Source of the DNA: Apoderus coryli
Lineage: Eukaryota > Arthropoda > Insecta > Coleoptera > Attelabidae
DNA: 64,000 bases
Reading direction: 5' to 3'
Assembly: GCA_911728435.2 (NCBI GenBank)
Contig: OU452201.1
Coordinates: 29,884,001-29,948,000 of the forward strand
Shown here: in pieces, positions 56,001 through 64,000 of the stretch
Position numbering within the stretch: the first letter of the stretch is position 1
Layout of the letters: each line of letters opens with the position of its first letter
The notes under the pieces: model-generated
What the model was told of the DNA's origin: nothing
What the model saw: the letters and a program-made list of their open reading frames with translations, nothing else
Database searches by the model: none
Made by a program: the position numbers and the translations under genes

Positions 56001-56671
56001 CACACAGTGCTTTACAGAGGATTGTGGCTAATAAAATATCTACAAAATCAGACTACATTACACTGAGCACCCGATATGAAATAATTTTAGCAAAGGTTCA
56101 TAATTGTAATATCGAATTATTGTGGATACCTGGTCACTCAGGGATAGAGGGTAACGTGAAAGCAGACGAAATAGCAGCCCTTAGTAGGAACACTGAGCAT
56201 GTTCAGCAACCTAACAAATTGCATTGGACGGAGGTGGCTTGCATTGTTAAGCGAGAACTACATCATGTTTGGCAGCAAATGTACAAAGATTGGGATCACA
56301 ATAAGGCGAAATCTTACAGAATAATGGCACCTACACCCAAAACTAAACCGTGGTACTGGCATATTAAATATATTAAGAGGAAATATATTACCACACTCTG
56401 CAGAATTCGTACAGGGCATTGTCTAACACCGGTACATCTCAACAAAATAGGAATTAAGGACAGTCCATTATGTAATTGCGGTCAATATGGTGACCTCAAC
56501 CATATATTCTTCAGCTGTACAATTAATCAAAGAAATTGCACATGGTTTTACGACGAAATGTCAAAAAAGTATCAATTGCCTATGCAAATCAGTAACATTG
56601 TGGCAGATCCTACGTTATCAACTCTGAAATCAATCGTCAAGTTCTTGGAACTCAGTGACATCCAATTGTGA
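52988..56671 (+). CDS. I-clade LINE ORF2: endonuclease, RT, RNase H, 1227 aa
   Basis: Nicks the target and reverse transcribes element RNA. APE-type endonuclease: E40, D136-x-N138 (MGDFNAQH), and D209-H210 (SDH). Reverse transcriptase: 'KEKAPGHDNITVNML' at about 424-438, motif A D557 (FLDLTAAFD), motif B 'GLAQGSPLSPLLFN', and motif C YVDD at 647-650. RNase H: D946 (FTDAS), E981 (AETLAV), D1004 (CTDSHSAL), and 'PGHSGIEGN' with D1060. A C-terminal Cys/His motif (CNCGQYGDLNHIFFSC) closes the protein. All catalytic residues are present and the frame is unbroken. Confidence 0.92.
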   Translation: MRNFTNLKIMQWNIRSIKANLIKLKLLLESEKPDILLLNETFLKNDTQFHLPFHTIIRQDRIDGYGGIACVINNAHAHDIHPIDQTILQGNMQVLAIKTYNITIATVYSPPNYVHSIADYTQLLQQVPGPTIIMGDFNAQHTAWGSYITNTRGRNLLDAMDNENFVFLNTGLPTRIKPGGTSCCDIALCTANLAKSCNWSTHDDPGMSDHIPTICQFTPNNKDMPKTTTNFPIKRWKTSKADWKKYETYTDKYGESNYIQLIDRIDKAAEMSIPRTTINIGMKRTISKPAWWDPSCQEVCVDRANKLKIYLNNISEVNYLNYKKSAAKARRHIRKTMKSKFKEFCHTLNRETPIAKIWQIVKKFSIPKHHQQKTNSEQWIKDMLVDLCNMQIDGEPENLPYNNTHSSKPFIMQELQLVLQFKKEKAPGHDNITVNMLKNLSYTAKQNLLDIYNEILNGQNIPMEWRKYIIIPQLKQGKNPEQFQSYRALALTSCVAKTIESLIKNRLEYIMEQQKTFDDFQNGCRKGTGIVQNITSLSINIYNAFSINKVAIVVFLDLTAAFDRVNINKLLRSMNDLNINSDIIKLINNILNERHLYIRSPNTGELVGPRTTTTGLAQGSPLSPLLFNIYMTSLKNEVQGQVQLLQYVDDLVLICVADHVHCAVVDINRTLTNIHRWMFDRNMLINIGKSKAMVFSKGHRRTKPQPISINNDPINYVTEFKYLGAWFDEHMRWTKHIDYCVNKAIRGINVMKSITRTWWGADPKTLNTIYNGIIRSHLEYGCQAILHTSKANWNKLNKIHYQALRLINGCMRSTPINALLSEAAEMPLKIRRDWLCVKFVGNSLALSNSKIATLILQLYEFFNGGLNYWRRKPAPSLVEAMDHMLQFYHDLYRSENRPCYEFSYEMQTSLIQYHHSGLKKKDIDAQQHFRYLINHKFPNYTVAFTDASKSENTSSIGIYCAPLDIKQGRRITDNTQICTAETLAVREAIRLIAPHTNRLLICTDSHSALQRIVANKISTKSDYITLSTRYEIILAKVHNCNIELLWIPGHSGIEGNVKADEIAALSRNTEHVQQPNKLHWTEVACIVKRELHHVWQQMYKDWDHNKAKSYRIMAPTPKTKPWYWHIKYIKRKYITTLCRIRTGHCLTPVHLNKIGIKDSPLCNCGQYGDLNHIFFSCTINQRNCTWFYDEMSKKYQLPMQISNIVADPTLSTLKSIVKFLELSDIQL

Positions 56672-57080
56672 CGGAGGTATGTATTATGTAGTCGCTTTTT
56701 CTTCACATCATTTTTTTGTCGTCGCACATATCAATCATTGTCATTTAATATACATTTAACCTAATCCATTTCCATCACCATGGCGCACCCCATTGTGAAA
56801 TGCTCTGATACGCCTCTGAGCGAGAAGTGTGTTATAACCTATGTTTGCCTTAATCCTATACAAAATTAATCCACAAAAAGGCACGGACTTGATTCCGGAA
56901 GTGCTTTAGTGCACACCTTTAGTGGACTACAGTGCTGGCTGTATGTCGTTCAATTCTGACAAGAGGCCAATAAACATTAAAAAAAAAAAACTTTTTCATT
57001 ATTACAATTAAGTACACCTTGTTGAAATATAAGGTTGATATCATAAGAAAAATATTAACAAGATTTTTTTTTGGTTACAG

Positions 57081-57261
57081 CGTAAAATAAGGTCGCCAGA
57101 GGGTAATGGTGAAAACTGCGGCGACTCCATCGGAGGAGCCACAGCAAAAACCCAGCACCCAACAACAAATATTAACGATTGTATTGCTACGTCATCAGCC
57201 ACCACGACGGCCCACAGCAAGGTTACGGCGGCTCAGGGGGTTAACAACCCCCAGCCGCAAG
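57081..57261 (+). CDS. Hipk: HIPK-like kinase, second exon
   Basis: The acceptor TTGGTTACAG ends at 57080. The exon starts CGT AAA (Arg-Lys), continuing in phase 0 from '...YQRCGQK' at 32505 and recreating the K-RK step of HIPKs. It encodes about 60 residues of Ser/Thr/Gly-rich linker ('ATSSATTTAHSKVTAAQG') and ends at the phase-1 donor CAAG|GTAAGA (57261/57262), just before where HIPK kinase domains begin. It is GC-richer than its surroundings, as expected for a conserved exon. The next exon is beyond the window or not recognised. Confidence 0.7.
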
Positions 57262-57556
57262 GTAAGAAAAAATGTAATAGCTCTTTTATTTATTTTTGTA
57301 TATTTAAACATTAAGCACAATGGGTTGGTTAAAAATAATAAACACAACAAATAATTCTATGCGATTTAAGGCGAAAATCTAATCTATACTTTTAAAATAT
57401 TTTGACGTTTGCGACACTTTCGGTTATACCGGAAGTTGATACCAACTTTATAATGTCAAATGGAACATACTGTATTGTATTGCATTTTTACATTCCTTAT
57501 CCCTTTGATGAATTTTTGTTCTCTATACCTATTGTAAAGTTTTTCTGCGTTCGTTG
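57262..57556. other. HIPK-like intron; short repeat at about 57403-57475
   Basis: 57403-57475 (with 'cggttataccggaagttgat' inside) is the inverse of a block in the spacer of the foldback element (8701-8775), so it is a dispersed repeat. Otherwise nothing. Confidence 0.5.
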
Positions 57557-58008
57557 TGTGAAATAATAACGAGATTTGAATTAAACTAATTTATTTACAC
57601 TTAATATTAAACACTTAAATTAATAACTTAAAAGAACTATATTTATTCCTACTATTTATATTTCACAACACTGTTCTTAACTATTGACTATTCACTTCAT
57701 TTCTGACTGCCCTCTTACACGCTGGCTTTATATATGATTTGTTTCTTTTTCGTAAATACTCGTTTGTTCTACAACATTCTGACGTCTATTCCATATCTGT
57801 ACGGTGAGCGAGGCACATTCTACCAAATTAACACAGCGCTGTCCCGGACGAGGTACAGCATACTAAATCTGTACAGAGTCGCCTCCCGTTAGTTTGAGTC
57901 GCGGCTTTCCAGAACGATTACATCTGATTGGAATAATATAGCCAACGCGGTGTTGCCGGATGTATTTATTTATCTCTAAGCGTAGGGGACATTTTAATAT
58001 TCGTCACA
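57557..58008 (-). repeat. LTR-like sequence, possible solo LTR
   Basis: On the minus strand the block starts TGTGACGAATATT and ends TTATTTCACA (TG...CA with TGTGA/TCACA ends). It has a TATA box (ATATATAAAGCCAGC, about 57722-57736) and an AATAAATA signal downstream, the order expected in an LTR. No matching 4-6-bp duplication is visible (flanks 'cgttg' and 'ctatc'), and no gag/pol lies next to it. The LTR call is tentative. Confidence 0.45.
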
Positions 58009-58275
58009 CTATCTTTTACTTTTTAGACATTTATTTTCAATTTAAGTAGTGTATAGTAAATGAAAGCAAACTACTTGGTTGCCTTTTAAATTAATCTACT
58101 TATTTTTTTTAATTAATGAAGAATTTCTAGAATAGAACCTTCCAAAGTATGAAAATCTAAGATATTTCAGCGATGTCTCATAACCGAAAAATTTAATGAT
58201 GGTGATAAATTTCTTCGTTTGTATAATTTCTTATTACTACTAATTAGTATATATAATTATCATAATTGTTGATTT

Positions 58276-59504
58276 TTCGTCACCCGAATATTACAAAGTT
58301 CTATGTAAAAAATACTGTAATATCAGTTTGGAATGAATCTTGTGGGCAACATAGAACCTTAGTTATCATGAGAAAATCAAGGGTGTAGATATGCGTTTTG
58401 GGTATAACAAGGGTGTATGTTAAAACATAGAACTTTGTAATAAATAAATATTTATTATAAAAGTATTACATGGTTCTATGTTGCAACATACAATCTTGTT
58501 ATAATATTTTAAATTTGTGTTAATTTCTTTATTCTGATGAAATAAGTAGGTAGTTTATGCACAGAGTACTGGCAAACCATCCAGAATTTACAGAAATAAT
58601 TTTATGGAGCGATAGTTGTGTCCCACAAAATAGAAATAGTCTTTTGAGTTATGCTCTCATGTATCTAGTCCAAATGCACAGAAATAACGATTAAATTTTC
58701 GGGTCCAGGTCACTCTTGCATTCAAGATGTCGATGCTATACATAGCGCTATAGAGAGGTCATTGAGCAAAATAGAATAACATTCTCCGGTCTCACATCTC
58801 CGCATTTTATTAAAAGTAAATCGACAGAAACCTTACACAATAATTCAGAAGATGAAAGAGGATTTCATAGACTTCTAATATTAGCCAAGTCAGTTAAACT
58901 GTAACACTGTGCCATTTTCAAAAGTAGTATGTTGCAGTTCTCCAGAAGGTTTTTTGAGCTGAAATATACAATCTTTCAAACCGAATAATGAATCTACACG
59001 TTCAAAGTCGTTAACTTGCATCAACGAAAACTCAGAAGATCTCATGTTATTTCTGAGAGCGAATCACGCATTCCAACGGAACTAACAAAATGTGACAGGA
59101 TTGTTGCACTGCCTCAAACAAAAGTAGATGCCCTAAAATCGATGTACAAGTGTACAATGGATCAGCAATATCGAGTCCATTTTTAAACAAAAATAATTAC
59201 TAGTATAATATATGATTATGTTATTTTGTTAGAAAAGTTAAGTTCCAAAGTTCTATGCTGTGATGTTAAGAAAAAAGTTCAAAAATACCAAATTCCTATG
59301 TTTTTTAAATAAATTAATTTTTCAAAATTGGTTTGTTGTTTTGAAAATGTATTCATCAAAAACTCTCTTGATCGCCATTAACATCCACAATGAAAATAGA
59401 GTTGATATTTAAATTAAGGATTAAAAATCATGCAATTTTTTAAATCAATATATCTCAAAACTGGAATAATACCACATGCAACCTTGTAATATTAGGGTGA
59501 CGAA
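58276..59504 (+). mobile_element. Decayed DNA transposon with TTCGTCACCC ends
   Basis: TTCGTCACCCGAATATTACAA at the left is matched in inverse form at the right (TTGTAATATTAGGGTGACGAA, 59484-59504). The motif AGTTCTATG recurs near both ends. Inside, about 58565-58780 (+) reads 'EIILWSDSCVPQNRNSLLSY' and, one frame over, 'SGPGHSCIQDVDAIHSAIE'. This pair of motifs belongs to a DDE-type protein family widespread in insect genomes. Frameshifts and stops show it is dead. I cannot name the superfamily, and no target duplication is clear. Confidence 0.6.
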
Positions 59505-60702
59505 GTGTCATATTTATTTCCTTTCTAAAGCCATCATGGTCAACTAAAATCAATTAAATTTCAAAGTCCTACCATCACTCTTGAAATAGAAAAAAAAATG
59601 TAAAATTGTCGATATTTTAAAAACTATAAATTTTTGGAATATACATCCTTTCATAAACTTGCCCGTACATTTGGTGCAAAAAATATAAAAATTATGGAGT
59701 TGGCAATTAAAAAATTGAGAATTTTGACACTTTTCAATTTATCGATACCCTCTTTTTCGAATACCCTGCATTAATATGTATTTCTATGTGAAAATATTAA
59801 ATGGGACACCCTGTAAATCTGCTTAAATTCGAGAAGTCCCTTTCTTATATTTTTTATTGATATCATATTTCATGAGATTAGGCTAATCGTTCTTCAATAA
59901 AAAAATATTAAAAAAAAAAGAAAAAAATGCCAGGAGGGTTAAGTATTTGTATTATTAAGTATAACTTGGGAAATGTTGTTATTACGCTTACTTACTTTAT
60001 ATGTTTTGGTATGATTTTTCTGGTATTCATTTTCTCAGTGCCTTGTATTTTTAAATTGTAATGGATTTGTTGAACTGTTGAATGTTTTTTTAACCAACCT
60101 ATTAACTTCATATAAATATGTTACCTTTTATACAAATTTTTAAAGAATTTTTATTTTTTATTTCATCATATTAAGTAATACTTATATCATTCCATCAATT
60201 TTCAACTACAATATTATTGAAAACAACGTAAACACAAGACAATCTATCGTATTTTTTACAGTTTCCGACTAAATATTTGGAAAATAAACGGTTAATAAAA
60301 TATTTATACAAATTCTAGAGTAGGCGATTCGACGTCAAACTTCTAATTCGAAATTCCTTCCGTAAGAAGTTATACTCGGGAGTTATAGCTCTTGAAAAAT
60401 GGCAGCTTAGCATAGGTCTTTTAAAAGGTATTGCGAAAACGTCTTTAACCATTGAAGTGAAATGTGTCATAGTTATTTCTCTAAATAAAAGCATTTGCAA
60501 ATTTGCAAAACTGCGACCGGACGAAATTTTCAGTAGTAATACCCCTAGGGTCTTGATAATACCGAGATAATTTTGTCATAGACAATACCGAAAGCGTGTT
60601 GCTGCCGCAGGCCGAGGGCTATTATCCTTGAGCAACTCGCTTGAAGGATTCTCTATGACAAAATTTTAAGTATTTATCAAGGCCCGAGGAGGTATTCGAT
60701 AA
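59505..60702. other. Non-coding DNA with a hairpin at 60568-60669
   Basis: 'ttttgtcatagaca' (about 60573) and 'tctatgacaaaa' (60652-60663) form a roughly 100-base hairpin. ACACCCTGTA near 59808 is another mariner-like end motif. No coding frame is supported. Confidence 0.4.
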
Positions 60703-61212
60703 GATAATTTTTTACTTTGTAGATATCAAAAATTTGATTGTCAATCTGACGTTTAATAATTTTCAATACAAAATGTATTAGTTTTAATCAAAGAAATATT
60801 ATTCATTTTTATTTAAAACTGTAGTTGTGAAAAGTACAATTGGTAAATGTTATATTGGAAGAAGAGTTTGCTGAAGTTGACGGATTGTTAATTTCCACTG
60901 TTGAAGAAATTCCTCGCATGGTGTTGATTATTTCACCATGGCGTTCTTGGTTAATATTCAAGTACTGTTTAATTGAATTAGAGCTGCTATGTCCTGTTAT
61001 TTTTATTAATTGCTGTTTAGGAATTCCTTTATTTGCCAAATAGCTAACTGCAGTTGATCTGGTCGAATGATTGGATATCTTTTTACACTTAGTGTGCAAA
61101 CCAATAGCTTGAGCGGATGATTTGGTCCACATATTAATTGTGTTCTTGAATATTCTTGAAATAAAAGTCGACCTCCACACAATAAATTTAATAAAAATCC
61201 TCAACAAATGTC

Positions 61213-61253
61213 ACCATACATGTTTCACAGCTCCGGGCTGCATCATCAGTGGT
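61213..61253 (-). ncRNA. Hammerhead-like motif, minus-strand arm
   Basis: Exact inverse of the motif at 61361-61401: CUGAUGA at 61249-61243 and GAAA at 61226-61223 on the minus strand. The same strengths and weakness apply. Confidence 0.6.
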
Positions 61254-61360
61254 TATAAGAGAAAATTGACGAAAAGCTATGTTATTTAACTAAATTAGTA
61301 CATATTTATATATTAGTAATTTAGTTAAATAACATAGCTTTTCGTCAATTTTCTCTTATA

Positions 61361-61401
61361 ACCACTGATGATGCAGCCCGGAGCTGTGAAACATGTATGG
61401 T
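61361..61401 (+). ncRNA. Hammerhead-like motif, plus-strand arm
   Basis: CUGAUGA is at 61365-61371 and GAAA at 61388-61391. Stem II GCAGC/GCUGU pairs (61373-61377 with 61383-61387, one G-U) but leaves an unpaired U72, which weakens the fold. Stem III is the loop-less palindrome ACAUGU (61391-61396), the cleavage triplet is GUA, and stem I is ACCA/UGGU. It belongs to a different subfamily from the 20.8 kb ribozyme. Confidence 0.6.
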
Positions 61402-62345
61402 GACATTTGTTGAGGATTTTTATTAAATTTATTGTGTGGAGGTCGACTTTTATTTCAAGAATATTCAATTATTCTACTCCACTTCAGTATGGACTACTTC
61501 TTTCGAATGAATTGTGTTCTTGCCTACCGGTATATTGTCAAACAATGTGTCACTTTCGGATTTCCAGAAACGATTTGGTCTCAAGAATATGCGACTGGAA
61601 ATAATATTTTTCCCCCTTTTGGACAATAATTTATGGAGTAACCGAACAGGGCATGCACGTTCGTTTGCAATATTTGGAACAAGCCACTTACTATTTGTAC
61701 AACTTTTCGATCCTCCTTTGCATGTTTTACTGAATATTGGATTGTATTCAATTCTGTTGGTTGGCGTTCCATCATTATTTTTCTCAATCGTGAAATAATC
61801 TATAAGGCAATCAGCTGGTTCACCACCTCGCCAAGCTCAACAGCTACAATATGGTATTTTTTTTTTGTAAACCTTCTGGTGTACATTCATCCCATAATCC
61901 AATGATTCTAGCCAAATCACTTGAACTCAAATTTGATGGACTGCATTTTCGTTTGTTTGGATCCTGCTGTAATCTTTTACGTTTTGCATTTCTTGCATAT
62001 CGCGCATTTTTCACACTGGTAAACGAGTCGAATACAATTTTGAAGTCATTGAAGTATTTTTTTGGGAGTAGCCTACTCGTAGTATTCCAAATTGTTTTTA
62101 CAGTTGCTTCTTTATATTCGGTTCCGTCAGCTTTTCTCATATTTACCGCATAATCTTTCAATATATTAGCCAAATTATGCAAACTCGTTTCAGCATTCAG
62201 TTCGTATTCTCTGGTCGCACAAAACTCGAGAAATATTTTCCATACATACGAGTATTTTTTTGATTGGATTGTATTTTTTTGGTATATTATTAGATATAAT
62301 ATCATTAATTGCATCGTTAGATGCAATACCAAATCTTCGTGACAT

Positions 62346-63530
62346 TTTTCAACCAGTTGCTAGTTTGACGTTTAATTAATTTTTAATAAAAAAAACACCA
62401 AACTGAAAACACCATATGTAGGGTATTATCGCTGTAATCCCGAGGTGATTGGATGAAATTTGACACATGACTTAAAATAAAGTAATTTGATTGGTTACTA
62501 TATTTAGTAAAAAATTATCACGCTAATACAAGTTTGAATATCAAAGGCACAAACTTGCAAAAACAACCGAATGAAATTTTTATGTTAAAACTTTTCCATT
62601 TAAATTGAACACAAATTAATTGAATGTATAATAGTTTATTATAATTTAAAGTATATTTTCAACTACTACTTTGTTTCTGATAGAATGTTTTATTATATTT
62701 TTTGCTATCAGAATTAAGTATTGTTTTTAGTTTTTTATAGAAAATTATTATTTTTCTGTTCCATTGCGATGTGTTTTTTCTTTATTTATGCAATGTTATT
62801 TTACAGATTAAATAAACCACTACTTATTTGAAATTAAACGATTCAATTGTTTAAAACAGTTGTTTGTTGAGTGTTTGTTTTAAACATAACAACACTGTTT
62901 TGTGTTATCGAAAATATTCAAGTTAACTTTTCAAATGTGATTGGCTAAAAATAATCACTATAACCAATTGTATGACACAGTATGATAGTTTCTGACCTTT
63001 CCAATACAAAATTGTTGATAATTTATCAATAAAATTGATGTCGAATAAGTAATATTTAATTTAAATTTGCTTTAATCTTAAACGTTGTAACGACATATAA
63101 AATATGAATATTTTGTATTGGTATTAACAGCGATACACGCAAAAATTATTATAGTACTTATATGTATGACCTTGAAAAGCTAGTTAATTTTATTCTCAAC
63201 AAAACCATAATATTGTAAAAAATAAAGTAGTATATGAAAACATTAAACAAACAAACAAAAAAATACGTCACATTATTCTAAAATGGAATTGTTTTAGAGC
63301 AACCAAAACTTTTCAATATGTTTAGTGCTGATACTGATGATGCTAATTATTTTTATATATTCTTAAGTATATGTGCCTATATCTAATTAAATTAATATTT
63401 TAGCGTTACATTTTCTTTGGTAGTCAAATTTACAATAATTTTTATAAGTTTAGCCTGTTTTTATTTACTCTACATTAATGATTCAATCACCATAATTAAA
63501 TTAAAATAAACGCATGAGATAAATGATTGG
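62346..63530. other. No recognisable feature
   Basis: AT-rich. 62506-62519 (AGTAAAAAATTATC) is the inverse of 60703-60716 on the other side of the recombinase. Nothing else is supported. Confidence 0.4.
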
Positions 63531-64000
63531 TATACAGGATGGTCCAACGAAAAGTTTGCACCTAGCTTTTCTCTTTTTTTTGTAGTCGAATGCGAAAATG
63601 CTCGGACACGTCGATTTTGCTTTTGAGGGGGACACATTTTAAACATATTTTTCGATCTGCGCCTTTAACCCCCTAGCGGGGGTGAGTAACAACCCTAAAA
63701 TTTTAAATGGAAAGAGGGGTCTAATGACATATCATTTGAAAGGACACAAAATTGTCTTTCTAATGATACCCTATTTGTCGAATTTTACTAAAACAGTTAA
63801 TACGAAAACGACTTTAAAGACATTAAGCCGATAATTTTGGTATTAATGAGAAATACAAAGAAGTTTCAATTATTACGACTGAAAACAACTACAATCATTT
63901 CTAAATTATTTACTTTGAAGAAAAACGGGATTTCAAAAACACTATCTTATTTATCAGAACTAAATTCCTCACTAATCGTTTGCGTTTTTTGTTGAAATAA
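63531..64000. repeat. Probable dispersed repeat, cut by window end
   Basis: It begins at 'atacaggatggtccaacgaaaa' and contains the small hairpin CCCCCTAGCGGGGG (63669-63682) and 'atgacatatcatttgaaaggac'. These look like the ends of a repeat type that I associate with insect genomes. It has no ORF, and its right side is outside the window. Confidence 0.4.

Larger units (their letters stand above)
51433..56990 (+). mobile_element. Full-length I-clade LINE with intact ORFs and 10-bp TSD
   Basis: CTTTTTCATT flanks the element (51423-51432 and 56991-57000). It starts GGATGGCCGATTGTCACC, has a 252-base 5' leader with a 65-codon upstream frame (51477-51674), two overlapping ORFs, a 3' region with AATAAA (about 56969) and a poly(A) run of about 14. 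No stop or frameshift breaks either ORF. RNase H inside ORF2 and a Gag with three zinc knuckles place it in the I superfamily. It is probably a recent insertion and possibly retrotransposition-competent. Confidence 0.9.
61149..61509. mobile_element. 361-bp palindromic hammerhead insertion with 13-bp TSD
   Basis: AATTGTGTTCTTG flanks it (61136-61148 and 61510-61522). Within lies a palindrome with arms 61146-61297 and 61317-61468 (152 bases each, no mismatch at the positions I checked) and a 19-base centre, followed by about 41 single-copy bases. Each arm carries a hammerhead-like motif in opposite orientation. Removing the insert and one duplication rejoins the tyrosine recombinase. The structure suggests reverse transcription of a hammerhead-bearing (Penelope-type or retrozyme) RNA with snap-back. 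Confidence 0.85.
60809..62345 (-). pseudogene. Crypton-like tyrosine recombinase, broken
   Basis: From the ATG at 62345 (MSRRFGIASND) the minus strand reads an N-terminal core-binding domain ('YSYVWKIFLEFCATREYEL', frame 62332-61844). After a T-run frameshift and a one-base insertion at about 61830, it reads the catalytic domain: 'LAR-GE' (first Arg), 'DYFTIEKNNDG', 'LVPNIANERACPVRLLHKLL', then an interruption by the 361-bp insert (61149-61509). It resumes 'NTINMWTKSSAQAIGL', 'HSTRSTAVSYLANKG' (H-x-x-R), 'TGHSS' and 'IKQYLNI' (Tyr nucleophile), ending at 60809. The R-H-R-H-Y set is present but split. This protein family (Crypton/KIAA1958-like) integrates circular DNA. Confidence 0.8.

Noticed and set aside
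57557..58008. Full LTR retrotransposon
   Set aside because: Only one LTR-like block is seen, without primer-binding site, gag/pol or a duplication; kept as a tentative LTR only.
1..64000. tRNA, rRNA or snRNA genes
   Set aside because: No cloverleaf with A/B boxes or rRNA-like blocks was recognised by eye; a tRNAscan-SE/Infernal run would decide.

Overview
The window looks like arthropod, most likely insect, nuclear DNA from a large and transposon-rich genome. It is AT-rich, has spliced exons with GT/AG borders, has no operons, and is crowded with non-LTR retrotransposons, TIR elements, satellite DNA and hammerhead-ribozyme repeats. A beetle-like genome is my guess, but nothing here fixes the order. 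A 100-N scaffold gap lies at 44242-44341.

Host gene backbone: two + strand exons (about 32212-32505 and 57081-57261) fit together in phase. They resemble the N-terminal part of a homeodomain-interacting protein kinase (HIPK), with a 'YQRCGQK' / 'RK' junction. They are separated by a 24.6 kb intron. Everything from 32.5 to 57.1 kb is therefore read as intronic insertions: a Harbinger-type element, a 23-monomer satellite (34.05-37.67 kb), a hammerhead-family palindrome, a large DNA transposon gene, a LINE inside a mariner-like transposase, a truncated R1-type LINE, and a full-length I-clade LINE with both ORFs open and a 10-bp target-site duplication. Two further phase-compatible exons of another possible gene lie at 12471-12588 and 15379-15581 (+).

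Region 0-15 kb holds nested TIR elements: a Harbinger-like shell (662-4438) containing a hAT-like element (967-3306), gypsy remnants, a split THAP domain, a 1.1 kb foldback element with a 9-bp duplication (8110-9246), a second hAT-like element (10576-12279), and an inverted pair of TA-flanked MITEs inside a larger inverted duplication (12640-14284). Region 15-32 kb holds a Helentron-associated element with 530-bp tandem repeats and an inverted second copy, a hammerhead 'retrozyme-like' tandem array (20327-21086), and a LINE inserted into another LINE (25.1-28.4 kb). Region 57-64 kb holds an LTR-like block, a decayed DNA transposon, and a Crypton-like tyrosine recombinase. The recombinase was broken by a 361-bp palindromic insertion carrying two opposed hammerhead motifs.

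Three things stand out as possibly undescribed. (1) A roughly 1.45-kresidue transposase-like gene (39316-43660, -) joins a MULE-like DDE core, two PHD fingers, a YqaJ-type nuclease and a Ulp1-type SUMO protease, all with key residues present, broken only by one extra T in an 11-T run. (2) A roughly 30-bp, almost purely palindromic insertion is seen twice, each time with a perfect 7-bp target-site duplication, and once with its empty site preserved in the same window. (3) Hammerhead-ribozyme elements are present in tandem, degenerate and head-to-head palindromic forms.
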